From: Pseudomonadota bacterium
Lineage (GTDB): Bacteria > Pseudomonadota > Gammaproteobacteria > Competibacterales > Competibacteraceae
Direction: 5' to 3'
DNA length: 64,000 bases
NCBI GenBank assembly: GCA_022709365.1
Contig: JAKLIY010000012.1
Span: 42,517-106,516, forward strand
Shown: positions 1 to 10,291 of the stretch, piece after piece
Position numbering within the stretch: position 1 is the first letter of the stretch
Layout of the letters: each line of letters starts with the position of its first letter
Position numbers and translations under genes: made by a program
Notes under the pieces: model-generated
What the model was told of the DNA's origin: nothing
The model's database searches: none
Seen by the model: only the letters and a program-made list of their open reading frames with translations

Positions 1-1797
1 GGACTGCCGACCGGCGGATGACGTCCACACCAGCCGGGCCAGGTCGATACAGACGACGGCATGAGTCTGGAGCTTGAGCCGCGCACCATATTTCTCCTGC
101 AACGCGACGGCATAGCGGTCGAGTTGCAGGCGGGCTTCGCCGATGTTCGCCTGTACTTTCGGATGAGCGGCGAGGGTTTCATCGGGCGTCTGGGCCAACT
201 GTTCGGCGTTCAGCCCTAACTCTTTGGCTGACACTGTTTTAAATTCCAGCAGATGATCGAGCAGTTGGTATTGGCGCATGTCGGGGCGCAGGATCATCGA
301 TAAGTCGGCGTAGCCGCGCCCGACGGCTTCTTCGGAATCCATGATGTAGAAGGCATCGGAGAACAGCGTCACCAGAAAGGCGGTTTTCACCACCAGTTCA
401 TTGCTCCAGCGCAAATCGCGGTTGTCGAACACCGGGAAGTAGCGGGTTTCGATAAATTCGGCCAGCGGGGCTAAATCGCCGCTGCGGTAAAACTGTTGCG
501 TGACCTGTCGCCGAAGCTGCTGATCGTCATAACCGCTGAGGAGCGCGTCGCGGATACGCTCAATATAGAGTTTGCGGATGACCAGATTGGGAATGACCAG
601 TCGCAACTCGCCAAACTCGTTCCGCCCGCCCAGGGTGAGCGCGCCGAGGTAGTAGAGCAGCGAGGCCATGAAGACCTGATCTTTCGTCGCTTCCAGCATG
701 TCCTTGACGCCAAAGCGGTTGGCCAGTTGCGGCACGGTCAGCGGCGCAGCGTCGTTCAATGCGGCGGCGATGACGCTATCGCCATGCGGCAGGCTGGCGA
801 TGTAGTCAATGCGGTTGCGATCCATTGCCAGGTTGGCGTCCAGCAGATTGCGTGGTGGTTGACCGGTTTCACTAAGCGCCTTAAAGAAATACAGCGCCAG
901 GGTCGGGTTATAAATACGCTGGCCATTGTCTTCATTGAATTGATAGCCATTATAGAAGCGTTGCAGAATGTCGAGGGTTTCGTCCCGCTGGTCGGCGTCC
1001 CAGCCGTGAAGACGACTCAATTCAGTGAGAATGTCGCGCACTTCATCGGGAATAAAGCCGCATAAATTGGCAAAAGCCGGGAGATGGCCGATTGCTTCTG
1101 ATACGTTATAGCCACTGGACAGGTCGGATAACACCACCGGGGATACACCGGTAATAAACACCCGATCCAGCCGGCCCTCTTCCGCTGCGCTTTTAATCGC
1201 CTTAAATACGGTTTTTAGCAAACCCTCGCCATGCACCAGGGCGCGGTAATGGTCTTCGTTCAGGGCACGATGTCCACACGGCATTAGTTCATTGGCGAAG
1301 TTGTCGTATTCGTCGATGAGTAGATAAAGCGGGCAGCCAGTTGCGGCAACAACGGAAGTCAGGTGATGAAACGTCGCCACGCCATCACCGGGAATCAGCG
1401 GGATTGTCTTGGGCAACCAGGCGGCGTAACGCTGATTAAAACGGTCCACGCAGGCGTTGAGATGGCGATGCAGCGCCTCGCCGATTTGTTCCGAGGTCCC
1501 GGTAGCGACGACTTCGGAAAAATTCCAGCGCAGAATGAAATATCGGTTGTGTCGTTCGGTAGGATTTTTCCCAATGGCCAGATCACCAAACAGGGCGGTA
1601 AATTGATCGGCCCGGTCAATCGCGTAGTAATTCTCCAGTGTGGACAGCCACAGGCTTTTGCCAAACCGGCGCGGGCGCAATAGCAGGAGTTGCAGGCCAA
1701 AATTTTCTACTTTGGCAATCCGGTCGGTGCGGTCGATATAGAAGTAGCCTTGGGTGCGCAGGGCGCGAAAATCTGCAAGTCCATAGGGAAATTTCAT
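1..1797 (-). CDS. AAA-ATPase-like protein with C-terminal PD-(D/E)XK nuclease domain (DUF1703 type), 3' end outside window
   Basis: The frame is open from ATG at 1797 to the window edge (599 codons), so the gene is partial. A GGAGG ribosome site lies just upstream. The N-terminal part has a Walker A-like RPRRFGKS at residues 41-48 and a Walker B-like LYLLIDEYDN, as in the AAA-ATPase-like (PF09820) family. Near residues 500-520 the pattern D..L..LLEFK matches a PD-(D/E)XK nuclease core (DUF1703/PF08011). It starts 17 bp after the restriction-modification gene on the same strand, so co-transcription is likely. The family is common and often multicopy; its role is unknown, and defence or mobile-element functions are only guesses. 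The C-terminal part closely resembles the fragment at 63286-63939. Confidence 0.8.
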   Translation of the reverse strand, partial: MKFPYGLADFRALRTQGYFYIDRTDRIAKVENFGLQLLLLRPRRFGKSLWLSTLENYYAIDRADQFTALFGDLAIGKNPTERHNRYFILRWNFSEVVATGTSEQIGEALHRHLNACVDRFNQRYAAWLPKTIPLIPGDGVATFHHLTSVVAATGCPLYLLIDEYDNFANELMPCGHRALNEDHYRALVHGEGLLKTVFKAIKSAAEEGRLDRVFITGVSPVVLSDLSSGYNVSEAIGHLPAFANLCGFIPDEVRDILTELSRLHGWDADQRDETLDILQRFYNGYQFNEDNGQRIYNPTLALYFFKALSETGQPPRNLLDANLAMDRNRIDYIASLPHGDSVIAAALNDAAPLTVPQLANRFGVKDMLEATKDQVFMASLLYYLGALTLGGRNEFGELRLVIPNLVIRKLYIERIRDALLSGYDDQQLRRQVTQQFYRSGDLAPLAEFIETRYFPVFDNRDLRWSNELVVKTAFLVTLFSDAFYIMDSEEAVGRGYADLSMILRPDMRQYQLLDHLLEFKTVSAKELGLNAEQLAQTPDETLAAHPKVQANIGEARLQLDRYAVALQEKYGARLKLQTHAVVCIDLARLVWTSSAGRQS

Positions 1798-1814
1798 AGA
1801 AGCCTCCAGATGAT

Positions 1815-4800
1815 TTAGCGTTGCGCTTCTGGCATGACCGAAACGATTTTTACAGTTTCGACGCTGACCCGACAGACGCGCATCAGCAGGTCGATGACGG
1901 TTTCCTTATGATCAGCGAAGCGGTAGGTATTAAATTTTTCGCGGATGGTGGGATCACGGGGCGTCGTTTCCTTGTATTCCTCCAGAATCCATTCCAGCGC
2001 CGAGCGGTGGCCGAGTCGATAATCCCAGGCTTCCGGCGGCACATCGTGCAGCGCAGTCAGTTCATCAATATCAATACGCCCGATGGTTTTATCGGCTTTG
2101 AGGCGGGGTTTAATGCGCGTTCCCCTCTCCCCTTGTGGGAGAGGGGTTAGGGGAGAGGGGTTCTCGACTCGCCGCAACGGCCAAGGCTCAACCGTTTCAT
2201 AGCCCAGATGCAGCGCCATGAGTTGCTCGCCCCAGGCAGTCCATTGCCGGAAGTCGGGATAGAAGGGAATGCGGGGGAATTCCCGCTTGAGATTCAGCGC
2301 GTAGGTTTCCCGGTAGACGGGATCGTGTAGAACAGCATAGACGTAATGAAAAATATCGAGTTTGGTAAGGGTGGAATCAGCGTAGTGTTCCTGAAAGCGG
2401 GAGAGGGACCAGTCGGTTAAGTTTTCAACTTGATTACCATCATTATCATATTTCCAGAAGGGAAAACACTGAGTTCCGCAGGCTGCTCCAACAAAATGAA
2501 GATCACATACAATCGACATTACTTGTACTAGAAACGGCTTTTGAGAATTCGCATCTGTAAAAACAATAGCAATATTTTCTTTTTCTCCATTTGCGCCAAA
2601 AATAGCTGGCAATTGATACTGCATCTCGTTTAGTTGTCGACTATAGTAAAGCCATTTCTTTGAGAATGGTCGATAGAAAGATTTAATTATTAGTTTTTGA
2701 GAAAATTGATAAATAAATCCATTTTTCAAGTCATTTTTTACAGCACGAGTCCATTTTATTTTTGAATATTCTTGTTTATCTTTATTGATTTCTGAATTGT
2801 ATGCGTTTATTAAGTAACCAATCTTTTCTGCTACTTCCTCTTTACTATATCCATACACCCAATCATCACGAGCAGTTACTACACCGAGCGAAAAAAACTC
2901 AAATAAAGCCTGTCCACCACGACCTTGCTTAAAAGATTTATCGCCTATTGGTAGAAGTGCTGACCAGTCTGATTTTGGTTGATTAATCCAATCCCCCGCC
3001 TCATTCGGCAAAACCCCCTGAAAGGCTCCCTTCTTTTTCAACTCCACCAGTGAATTTGTAGACAGAAACCGCTTTTTCTCAACAGCCGTCAAAAAATCAT
3101 CCACCGCCAGATAATAAATTTCACAACCTTCACGGTGTGGATTACGGATAAAGAAGCCCATCGCTACGCCGGTTTGAATTCCAAATATATTATGCTTCGT
3201 GCCGGAAATCTTCGGATTGCGCCGCACATCGCTTTGCAAATCCACAACCCAGATTTCCTGAAATTCCTGCGCCATAACCTTGCGGAAACCATCAAAGCCC
3301 CGCGCATCGAGATAGGAGCGATTCGTTACAAACCCAAGGATGCCCTCCTCGCCAATTCGATCACTCGCCCAACGAAAGAACCGCACATACGGATCATACA
3401 ACTTGGTTTTCTGCGCATTACTGGCTTTTAAATAAGTGGCTTTAATGCGCGCATCCGCCTCCGGCGCGACCGCATTTTTATTATTATCATTCTCATTCTG
3501 CTGATTGGCGTTATACGGCGGATTGCCGATGATGATCGGAATGCGCCGGGCGTTTTGCTCCCGAATTCGTTGCTGATTCTCGTCAGTGATCGCCCCCAGC
3601 AAATCGCCCTGTGCGCCGCTATAGGTCTTCTCAAAACCCCAGTTTTCCAGCGTATCCATAAAACACGCGCCGCTGAATTCCCGCCAGTCGCCCAAAATAT
3701 CCGCGTAGGTTTGTTCGATATTCAACCCGGCGATGTAATACGGCAGAATGGCAATTTCATTGGCGTGAATTTCCCCAGCATACTTACGCGCCAGCGCCGT
3801 TCGATCCCCGCGCAAATACTCCAACAACTCCACAATAAACGTCCCGGTTCCCGTACACGGATCGAGAATATCCAAACCCTCATCCGCCAGGCCCCGGCCA
3901 AAATGCGCCCGCGCCAAGGTATCGCAACCCTGAATAATAAAGCGCACCACCTCCGCCGGAGTGTAAACAATCCCCATGCGGTCGGCATCCTTCGGGTTAT
4001 ACGCGGTATAAAAATCCTCATAAACCGCCTTTAAAAACTCCTGTTTCTCGGTCGCCGCCACCGCATTGGCCGCAGCCCGGCGAATCGCCGCATAATACGG
4101 TTCCATCCGTCGCAACAAGTGATGCCGCGTCTCCCCGCGTAGAAACGCCTGCTCTACTTCGGACAAAGCGCGGGCCAGGTGATTCTCCTGATGAAAGGCG
4201 CTGGCCGGAAACAGATCGCGGAAAATCTGCTCGGTCAGAAGGTGCTGAATCAACATTTCCCGTACATGGCCCGGCGTCACCCGCTCGCCAATGGCCCGCA
4301 CGCATAACCCATGAAATTCCTCCAGCCGGGCGCGAAACGCCGCATTCTCCGCCTCTCGCCGGGTCATCAATTCAACCAAACTCTCCAGCACCGTCGGCAA
4401 ATCGCGGCGAAATTGCGCCGCTGCCTGTTCAAACTGCGCCACCTCCGGCGGGCGGAAGGCCAGAAACTGGGTCAACAACGCCGCCAGCGCCTGATCGTTG
4501 GCCAGCAACACCCGCCGGGTTTCCTGGCCGTTCTGCAACAACACCGCCTGCACCGTATCCTCAAACAGAATGTTGTCGCTGGGATAACCCTTGCGCAGCT
4601 TGGCCTCGATCTCCCGATCCAGATGATCCTTGGAATCCTTGGCTTCCCACCAGCCATGCGCTAGCCGCAACCGATCCAGCAACACGCCATCGGCGCGCAG
4701 CATCGTTCCATCCCGGCCCCGGAACGGCCACTCCCGCGCCAGAATCAACTGATGTTCCCGCCCATAGTCTTCCAGCAACCCGGCAAAGGCCGGCGACAAC

Positions 4801-4877
4801 GTGCCCTCATTATCGGCCCCGGCAATCCGGCGCAGATCATCTAGGCGGCGACGGTAATCGTGGACGTAGTGCAGCAT
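1815..4877 (-). CDS. single-chain restriction-modification enzyme, type ISP/IIG-like N6-adenine methyltransferase with N-terminal nuclease
   Basis: The 1020-aa product has a PD-(D/E)XK-like nuclease signature near residues 55-80 (ADGVLLD...GWWEAK). Methyltransferase motif I (DPCTGTGTF) is near 340 and catalytic motif IV (NPPYN) near 451. A long C-terminal region should hold the target recognition domain. An upstream extension to 4958 is open, but ATG 4877 has an AGGAT site 8 nt before it, so I use that start. True type ISP enzymes (about 1500 aa) have a helicase between nuclease and methylase; none is visible here, so the enzyme is more like type IIG. The recognition region (about 2440-2990) is clearly AT-richer than the rest, a sign of exchanged specificity. 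A GC palindrome is inserted in frame near the C terminus. Confidence 0.85.
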   Translation of the reverse strand: MLHYVHDYRRRLDDLRRIAGADNEGTLSPAFAGLLEDYGREHQLILAREWPFRGRDGTMLRADGVLLDRLRLAHGWWEAKDSKDHLDREIEAKLRKGYPSDNILFEDTVQAVLLQNGQETRRVLLANDQALAALLTQFLAFRPPEVAQFEQAAAQFRRDLPTVLESLVELMTRREAENAAFRARLEEFHGLCVRAIGERVTPGHVREMLIQHLLTEQIFRDLFPASAFHQENHLARALSEVEQAFLRGETRHHLLRRMEPYYAAIRRAAANAVAATEKQEFLKAVYEDFYTAYNPKDADRMGIVYTPAEVVRFIIQGCDTLARAHFGRGLADEGLDILDPCTGTGTFIVELLEYLRGDRTALARKYAGEIHANEIAILPYYIAGLNIEQTYADILGDWREFSGACFMDTLENWGFEKTYSGAQGDLLGAITDENQQRIREQNARRIPIIIGNPPYNANQQNENDNNKNAVAPEADARIKATYLKASNAQKTKLYDPYVRFFRWASDRIGEEGILGFVTNRSYLDARGFDGFRKVMAQEFQEIWVVDLQSDVRRNPKISGTKHNIFGIQTGVAMGFFIRNPHREGCEIYYLAVDDFLTAVEKKRFLSTNSLVELKKKGAFQGVLPNEAGDWINQPKSDWSALLPIGDKSFKQGRGGQALFEFFSLGVVTARDDWVYGYSKEEVAEKIGYLINAYNSEINKDKQEYSKIKWTRAVKNDLKNGFIYQFSQKLIIKSFYRPFSKKWLYYSRQLNEMQYQLPAIFGANGEKENIAIVFTDANSQKPFLVQVMSIVCDLHFVGAACGTQCFPFWKYDNDGNQVENLTDWSLSRFQEHYADSTLTKLDIFHYVYAVLHDPVYRETYALNLKREFPRIPFYPDFRQWTAWGEQLMALHLGYETVEPWPLRRVENPSPLTPLPQGERGTRIKPRLKADKTIGRIDIDELTALHDVPPEAWDYRLGHRSALEWILEEYKETTPRDPTIREKFNTYRFADHKETVIDLLMRVCRVSVETVKIVSVMPEAQR
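2121..2161. repeat. GC-rich palindromic repeat inside the R-M gene
   Basis: Two overlapping inverted segments of the type CCCCTCTCCCC / GGGGAGAGGGG. On the minus strand it is translated in frame as roughly NPSPLTPLPQGERG within the C-terminal part of the R-M enzyme. It resembles the other GC palindromes in this window at 4934, 5038, 27893, 40421 and 63240. Confidence 0.7.
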
Positions 4878-4933
4878 GGTATTATCCTGATATTGTTGAT
4901 ATTTTATTGACTGCTGGCGCGGGAAGGCGAAAG

Positions 4934-4970
4934 ACCCCTCCCCCTGACTCCCTCCCACCAGGGGAGGGGG
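4934..4970. repeat. GC-rich palindromic repeat, intergenic
   Basis: CCCCTCCCCC facing GGGGAGGGGG in the gap between the R-M gene and the GGDEF/EAL gene. Same general type as the repeat at 2121. The gap 4878-5082 holds no convincing gene. Confidence 0.6.
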
Positions 4971-5037
4971 AATCCAGCAACGGGCCGCTGGAGCGGCTCG
5001 ACGGCATTCTCGCGCCGGAACGTGGGAACGAGAAAAC

Positions 5038-5074
5038 TCCCTCCCCCCTCGTGGGGGAAGGCCGGGGTGGGGGG
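5038..5074. repeat. GC-rich palindromic repeat, intergenic
   Basis: A second C-run/G-run inverted segment (CTCCCCCCTCG facing TGGGGGAAGG) just downstream of the stop codon of the GGDEF/EAL gene. It could act as a transcription end for that gene, but it has no clear T-run. Confidence 0.5.
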
Positions 5075-5082
5075 ATGAACGG

Positions 5083-8000
5083 TTACGTTTCGTCCTGGTT
5101 TTGGCGCAGCAAGGCCACGAACGCCTCGGCGGGCACCGGGGGACTGGTCAGATAGCCCTGATATTGGTCGCAGCCCTTGAGTTGCAGGAACGTCAGTTGT
5201 TCAGAAGTCTCTACCCCTTCCGCCAGCACATCCAAACCCAGCGTATGGCCCATGGCAATGATCGTCGCGGCGATTTCCATCGCATCCCGCTGTTGCGGCA
5301 GGTCATCGACAAAACTCTTGTCGATTTTCAGTACATCGAGCGGGAAACGCTTGAGATAGGCCAGCGAGGAATAACCGGTGCCGAAATCGTCCATGGCCAG
5401 GCGCAGCCCCAGACCGCGCAGGCGTTCAAGAAGGGTCACCGCCTCCGCCTCACGCCGCATCAGGGCGCTTTCGGTCAATTCCAGTTCCAACCGTTCGGCG
5501 GGAAAACCGGTATCGCGCAAAGTTTGCATGACGGCAGCCACGATGTCGCCGTGGTGTAACTGATGCGCCGAGAGATTCACCGACAGGCTCAACGGCGGCA
5601 GTCCGGCATCAAGCCAGACCTTACCCTGGCGGCAGGTTTCCTGCAGCACCCATTCACCGATGGCGATGATTAAACCGGTTTCTTCAGCCAACGGAATGAA
5701 ACGGCCGGGCGGAATCAGGCCGTGTTCCGGGTCCTGCCAGCGCACCAGTGCTTCAGCCCCAACGATGCGCCCGCTGGCGATGTCCACTTGTGGCTGGTAG
5801 TAAACGCACAACTGGCCCTCGCCGATAGCGCGACGTAATCGGGCTTCCAGTTCAATGCGCTGGCGGGCGGCCTGGGTCAGATCGGCGGAGAAATACTGGA
5901 AACGCCCGCGTCCCTCGTTTTTGGCCTGATACAGCGCCGCATCCGCTTGTTGCAACAGTTCTTCCGCAGTCTGGCCGTGTTCAGGGAACAGGCTGATGCC
6001 GAGGCTGGCGCCCAACCGCACTTCAGCGCCGTGCGCCAGATGCCAGGGTTCGCTGAGCAGATTAATGATATCCAGCGCGACGCGGGCTGCATCCCGGGTT
6101 TGCGCCAGATCTTCCAGCAGCACAGCGAATTCATCCCCGCCCAATCGGGTCACGGTATCCGCGCCGCGCAAGCGGTGGACCAGACGTTCGGCCACCTGCT
6201 GCAACAGCACATCGCCTGCTGAATGACCATAGCTGTCGTTCACATCCTTGAAGCGATCCAAATCCATCACCAACAGCGCCAGCGTTCCCCCATCACGACG
6301 GGCGACGTCGATGCTGTGCTGCAGGCGGGCGGATAGCAGCAGGCGATTGGGCAGTCCGGTCAGCGGGTCGTGGTGGGCCAGAAAATCCAGCCGTTCTTCG
6401 GATGCCTTGATCTGGGAGAGGTCAGCGAATACGCCCACATAATGAGTGATTACTCCGTCGGCGTTTTTGACCGCGCTGATGCTGAGCAACTCGGGATACA
6501 CCTCGCCGTTCTTGCGCTGGTTCCAGATCTCACCCTGCCAATAGCCGGTTTCCCGCAGGTCGGCCCACAGCGCCGCATGGAACGTTTCGCTTTGGCGACC
6601 GGAATGCAACAGACGCGGGGTTCGGCCCTGCACCTCCGCCTCGGTGTAGCCGGTCAATTCGCAGAAGGCGCGATTGACCCGCAGGATGCGTTCATCCGCG
6701 TCGGTGATGGTGATTCCTTCACGGGTGTTGTCGAACACGATCGCCGCCTGGCACAGCGCCTCCTCGGCGCGCAGGCGCTCGGTGACATCGTGAGCCAACA
6801 CCACTTCGGCCTGCCGTCCGGCAAATTCGAGGACATGCGCGGTGATCTCAACATCAATCAATGCGCCGTCCTTTTTGCGGTGTTTCCAGACGCCTGCCTC
6901 GTCGAGGGTGTGACTCCGTGCTCGGGCGATGTTTTCCCATAGACGGGGTATCTCTCCGGGCGGGCTGATGCCGGTAATCGTCATGGTCAGGAACTCGTCC
7001 CGGCTGAATCCGTAGTGTGCAATGGCCACGTCGTTCACGGCCAGAAAGCGCAGCGTTTCCAGATCGTAAACCCACATGGGATGCGGGTTGGCCTCGAACA
7101 GTTGGCGATATTGCTGCTCGCGCTGGCGCAGCGCCGTCATCGCCCAGTTTCGCTCGGTGACATCGGCGGCCATGCTCATAGCGATGCGCCGGCCATCCGC
7201 CAGACTGCCCAGCCCTACCGAGCTGAATTCCCAGTCGCGCTGCGAGCCGTCCTTACAGGTAATCTGATACTCGCCTTGCGTCTTACGCTGTTGCAAGTCG
7301 TAGAGTTGGTCGATGACGGCGCGCACCGCCTGCTGGCGTTCGCCGTAGGCCGACCCGGTCCAGTCGGCGATGGTCGGGATGTCGGCGCGGGTATAGCCGC
7401 TGATCTCGGTCCAGGCCCGGTTCAACGTCAGCACCTCGCCATCCTCCGCATGAAGCATGATCGGGAAGGGCGCTTCCTCGACCGCCCGGCGGAATCGCTC
7501 CCGGCTCTCGTGCAGCGCCTGCTCCGCTTTCAGGCGAGCAACGTCCGTCTCGGCGACTTCCAAGGCGAAGGCGACGTCACTGGCGAGTTCTTCCAGTAAC
7601 GTAATTTCCTCGGCGTCAAAGAACCCGGCCTCGCTGGCGTAGAGATTCAATACACCGCGCACCGCGCCCTGCACTGCCAGCGGAAGCGCGATGGAAGCAT
7701 GGCACCCCAGAGCCAGCGCCCGCTCCCGCCAGAGCGCCATCCTCGGGTCCTGGGCGATGTCGTTACACACCACGACCTGTCCCGTGCGCAGCGCGGTTCC
7801 GCTTGGCCCTTCGCTGTGCGGGCCGACGAGGGTGATATGGGTTTTTTCCAGATAATCGCCTACCTGACCGGCGTGCGCCACCGGCCGCACCTGACCGGTT
7901 TTCAAGTGGACCAGCCCGATCCAGACCATGCAGAAGCCACCATCGCGCACGGCGATTTGGCAAGCTTCGCGCAACATCCACGCGGGTTCCTTACGCCGCA

Positions 8001-9681
8001 CGATGATTTGGTTGATATTTGACAGCACCCGGTAGAGTCGATTGAGCCGACGAATTTGCTCGGCGGCGTGCTGGCGTTCGGTGATGTCATTGATCGTGGA
8101 AATAAAAAATTCCACCGTGCCGTCGGCGCGGCGCAGGCTTTTGACGTCGAGGGTGGTGAGCACTACCGCGCCATCTTTGCGGATGAAACGCTTGTCGATG
8201 CTGTAGCCCTCGGAGTCCCCGCGCATCACCCGCTCGAATTCGGCCACATCGGCATCCAGGTCATCGGGATGGGTGATCTCCGCCCAAGTCAGGTGGACCA
8301 GTTCTTCGCGGGAGTAGCCCAGCATCTCGCACAGCCGGTCATTGCATTGCAGCCAGCGTTTGCTCTCGGGCGAGGTGAGGGCCATGCCGACAAAGGGCAG
8401 GTCGTAGAACTTGCGCAACAGCCGATCTTGTTCCGCCGCCTGAGCGAGCAGCTCCAGGCGGTGCGCGTGTTGTTGCTGACGCCACAGCAGCAAGAACGCC
8501 TCCGCCACCACCGCGGTGGCTAAAAGCGCCACCACGCTGACCCAGAACACCAGATAGTGCAGCGGCGTCAGCACCTCGGCGCGGTCGATCTTGGCCACCA
8601 GATGCCAGCCGGTCTTCGCAATTGGCCGAAACGCCGCCAGCACCGGCGTCTCCCGATAGTCAACGCCATGCAGGGTGCCCGGTTGTCCGGCGCGCACGGC
8701 AACGGCGGCGGGGAGATCGGTCATGTTCAGAGATTCTCGCAGCGTCAGGGCCGCACCCGGTCGATGGCGCAATTTGTTGAGAAATAGCACGGATTCCCCT
8801 TCGCGACGCACCAATAAGGTTTCAGCGCTGGGGCTGGAAGTGGGCCAGCGCTGGATAAGCGGAAACAAAAAGGTTTGCGGGTCGGTACACAGCACCACCG
8901 TCGCTATCGGATGCTGGCCCTCTGCTTCTTTCAGGGTAATGGGCGCCACCCAGTCCAAATGCAGGTTCCCGGATTCATCGCGGTAAAGATCGCTTCGTTG
9001 CGCCTGCCCACTGGCCAGCGCCTGGGCCAACAAGGGCTGGAGATGGGCGGGAACCTCGGTGTGATCGCCCAGATGGATCACCGGTTGACCCCGGGTATCC
9101 AGCAGCAGCACGTCTTTATAGCCATAGGCCGTGCGCAACTCCTGGAGCCGGCTCAGGATAATTTCGTGCGACAAGACATCGTTCTGGCGCAGCAGTTGGT
9201 CCACCTGCCGGGCAAAACCGAGGTCAGCGGCCAGCATTTCGCTATCTCCCTGCCGTTCCGCCAGCCATTGGGCAATCTGGTCGGCCTTGAGATCGGCAAT
9301 CGCTTGCAGATTCTCATAGGCCTCGCGCTCCAGTTGCGGACTGTGCAGGTACACGATGCCCACGCCCAGCAGCGCCGGCAACAGGGCTAGACCCATGAAT
9401 ATGGGCGCGAAAGAATACTGCCGGGATTTGGACGTGATGGCCAGATCCTCGCGGTTCACGGTCCTGGATTCGACCCAGCCGCGCAGCAGAAGATAGAGCA
9501 GACTCGCGGTCACTCCGACAAAGGCAATGCCCTTGATGACGCTCAATCGCACCAGCAAGGTGGGTTCATCGATGGCCAGACGTAACAACCCATCTGAGAC
9601 GATGATCCACAGGCTGGCGAAGCTAGCGTAGAGCAGCGCAATACCGCCAGCGGTGAGACGATGGCGTAGAGGTAAGGGCAT
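5083..9681 (-). CDS. membrane-bound Cache/PAS/GAF sensor diguanylate cyclase-phosphodiesterase (GGDEF-EAL)
   Basis: A 1532-aa protein expected to make or break cyclic di-GMP at the inner membrane. Hydrophobic segments lie near residues 12-35, 42-68, 92-113 and 370-395. The 250-residue periplasmic part between the last two looks like a Cache sensor. Then follow a PAS, a GAF (about 560-710), three more PAS domains, GGDEF and EAL. The GGDEF signature is intact at 1181-1185, with an RGAD inhibitory site exactly five residues before it. The EAL motif is intact at 1310-1312 and DDFGTGYSS follows, so both catalytic halves look competent. It is the last gene downstream of the chemosensory cluster on the same strand, 133 bp after it, and could be a cyclic di-GMP output of that cluster; this is inference. 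Confidence 0.92.
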   Translation of the reverse strand: MPLPLRHRLTAGGIALLYASFASLWIIVSDGLLRLAIDEPTLLVRLSVIKGIAFVGVTASLLYLLLRGWVESRTVNREDLAITSKSRQYSFAPIFMGLALLPALLGVGIVYLHSPQLEREAYENLQAIADLKADQIAQWLAERQGDSEMLAADLGFARQVDQLLRQNDVLSHEIILSRLQELRTAYGYKDVLLLDTRGQPVIHLGDHTEVPAHLQPLLAQALASGQAQRSDLYRDESGNLHLDWVAPITLKEAEGQHPIATVVLCTDPQTFLFPLIQRWPTSSPSAETLLVRREGESVLFLNKLRHRPGAALTLRESLNMTDLPAAVAVRAGQPGTLHGVDYRETPVLAAFRPIAKTGWHLVAKIDRAEVLTPLHYLVFWVSVVALLATAVVAEAFLLLWRQQQHAHRLELLAQAAEQDRLLRKFYDLPFVGMALTSPESKRWLQCNDRLCEMLGYSREELVHLTWAEITHPDDLDADVAEFERVMRGDSEGYSIDKRFIRKDGAVVLTTLDVKSLRRADGTVEFFISTINDITERQHAAEQIRRLNRLYRVLSNINQIIVRRKEPAWMLREACQIAVRDGGFCMVWIGLVHLKTGQVRPVAHAGQVGDYLEKTHITLVGPHSEGPSGTALRTGQVVVCNDIAQDPRMALWRERALALGCHASIALPLAVQGAVRGVLNLYASEAGFFDAEEITLLEELASDVAFALEVAETDVARLKAEQALHESRERFRRAVEEAPFPIMLHAEDGEVLTLNRAWTEISGYTRADIPTIADWTGSAYGERQQAVRAVIDQLYDLQQRKTQGEYQITCKDGSQRDWEFSSVGLGSLADGRRIAMSMAADVTERNWAMTALRQREQQYRQLFEANPHPMWVYDLETLRFLAVNDVAIAHYGFSRDEFLTMTITGISPPGEIPRLWENIARARSHTLDEAGVWKHRKKDGALIDVEITAHVLEFAGRQAEVVLAHDVTERLRAEEALCQAAIVFDNTREGITITDADERILRVNRAFCELTGYTEAEVQGRTPRLLHSGRQSETFHAALWADLRETGYWQGEIWNQRKNGEVYPELLSISAVKNADGVITHYVGVFADLSQIKASEERLDFLAHHDPLTGLPNRLLLSARLQHSIDVARRDGGTLALLVMDLDRFKDVNDSYGHSAGDVLLQQVAERLVHRLRGADTVTRLGGDEFAVLLEDLAQTRDAARVALDIINLLSEPWHLAHGAEVRLGASLGISLFPEHGQTAEELLQQADAALYQAKNEGRGRFQYFSADLTQAARQRIELEARLRRAIGEGQLCVYYQPQVDIASGRIVGAEALVRWQDPEHGLIPPGRFIPLAEETGLIIAIGEWVLQETCRQGKVWLDAGLPPLSLSVNLSAHQLHHGDIVAAVMQTLRDTGFPAERLELELTESALMRREAEAVTLLERLRGLGLRLAMDDFGTGYSSLAYLKRFPLDVLKIDKSFVDDLPQQRDAMEIAATIIAMGHTLGLDVLAEGVETSEQLTFLQLKGCDQYQGYLTSPPVPAEAFVALLRQNQDET

Positions 9682-9814
9682 GGGTAGTCTCCATTCGCAA
9701 GTATCCCGTCGTCATTCAACTATCGAAATGGTTTTCAATGGTTGAATACCTTTTATCACCCCAAGGATTAAGGGATGAAAGGGAGCGGGAACTCAGGCTG
9801 GCGAATCCGAGAAA

Positions 9815-10291
9815 TTACAATAGGCCGCTGCTGAAAATGTAGGGCAGATCCAGAATGGGAATCGGCTGGGTGCCCTGCTTGAAACAGGAAACCGCCAGGG
9901 TTCGCCAGCCGCTCGGCTGCTTGGGCAACGCGCAGGCTTGGTCGTCGGCAACGGGCGCCCGCGTCGGGATTCCGGCCAGTAGTAGCGCGCCGTATTCGGG
10001 AGTTGCTCCTGGCCGCGTCTGGTGAGCGAACACCCCGGCCAGCGTCTGTTGGCGTTGCACCGGCTGCCCCCGCAACCAGGCCGCTACATCCATCGCCGGC
10101 AATACAGTGTTGTTCCAGACGAGCACCTGCCGACAGTAGGACGGGCTGAGGGGAACTTCGAGCAGCATCGGCGCCTCAATCAGATGCACCAGCTCGCGCT
10201 CGCCCACGGCGGCGCGGAGCTGACTATCCAGCATCAGCACCCAGGCAACACTTTCCCGATGCGTGCTTTCAGGCATCGATATTCTCCACAA
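9815..10291 (-). CDS. divergent CheW-like protein
   Basis: A 158-aa soluble protein with weak CheW-like features (repeated beta-rich segments such as VLVWNNTVLPAMDVAAWL and an IPILDLPYI-like end). It overlaps the upstream CheW-like gene by 23 bp, so translation is probably coupled. In Pil-Chp clusters ChpC occupies a comparable place near the CheA gene, linking other receptors to the kinase. The sequence is too divergent for a firm name. Start chosen at the first in-frame ATG. Confidence 0.6.
   Translation of the reverse strand: MWRISMPESTHRESVAWVLMLDSQLRAAVGERELVHLIEAPMLLEVPLSPSYCRQVLVWNNTVLPAMDVAAWLRGQPVQRQQTLAGVFAHQTRPGATPEYGALLLAGIPTRAPVADDQACALPKQPSGWRTLAVSCFKQGTQPIPILDLPYIFSSGLL

Noticed and set aside
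496..1065. Plus-strand frame of 189 codons
   Set aside because: It is the shadow of the minus-strand AAA-ATPase/DUF1703 gene, whose motifs are clear.
1815..4877. Complete type ISP enzyme
   Set aside because: No helicase motifs between nuclease and methylase and the length is about 500 residues too short.
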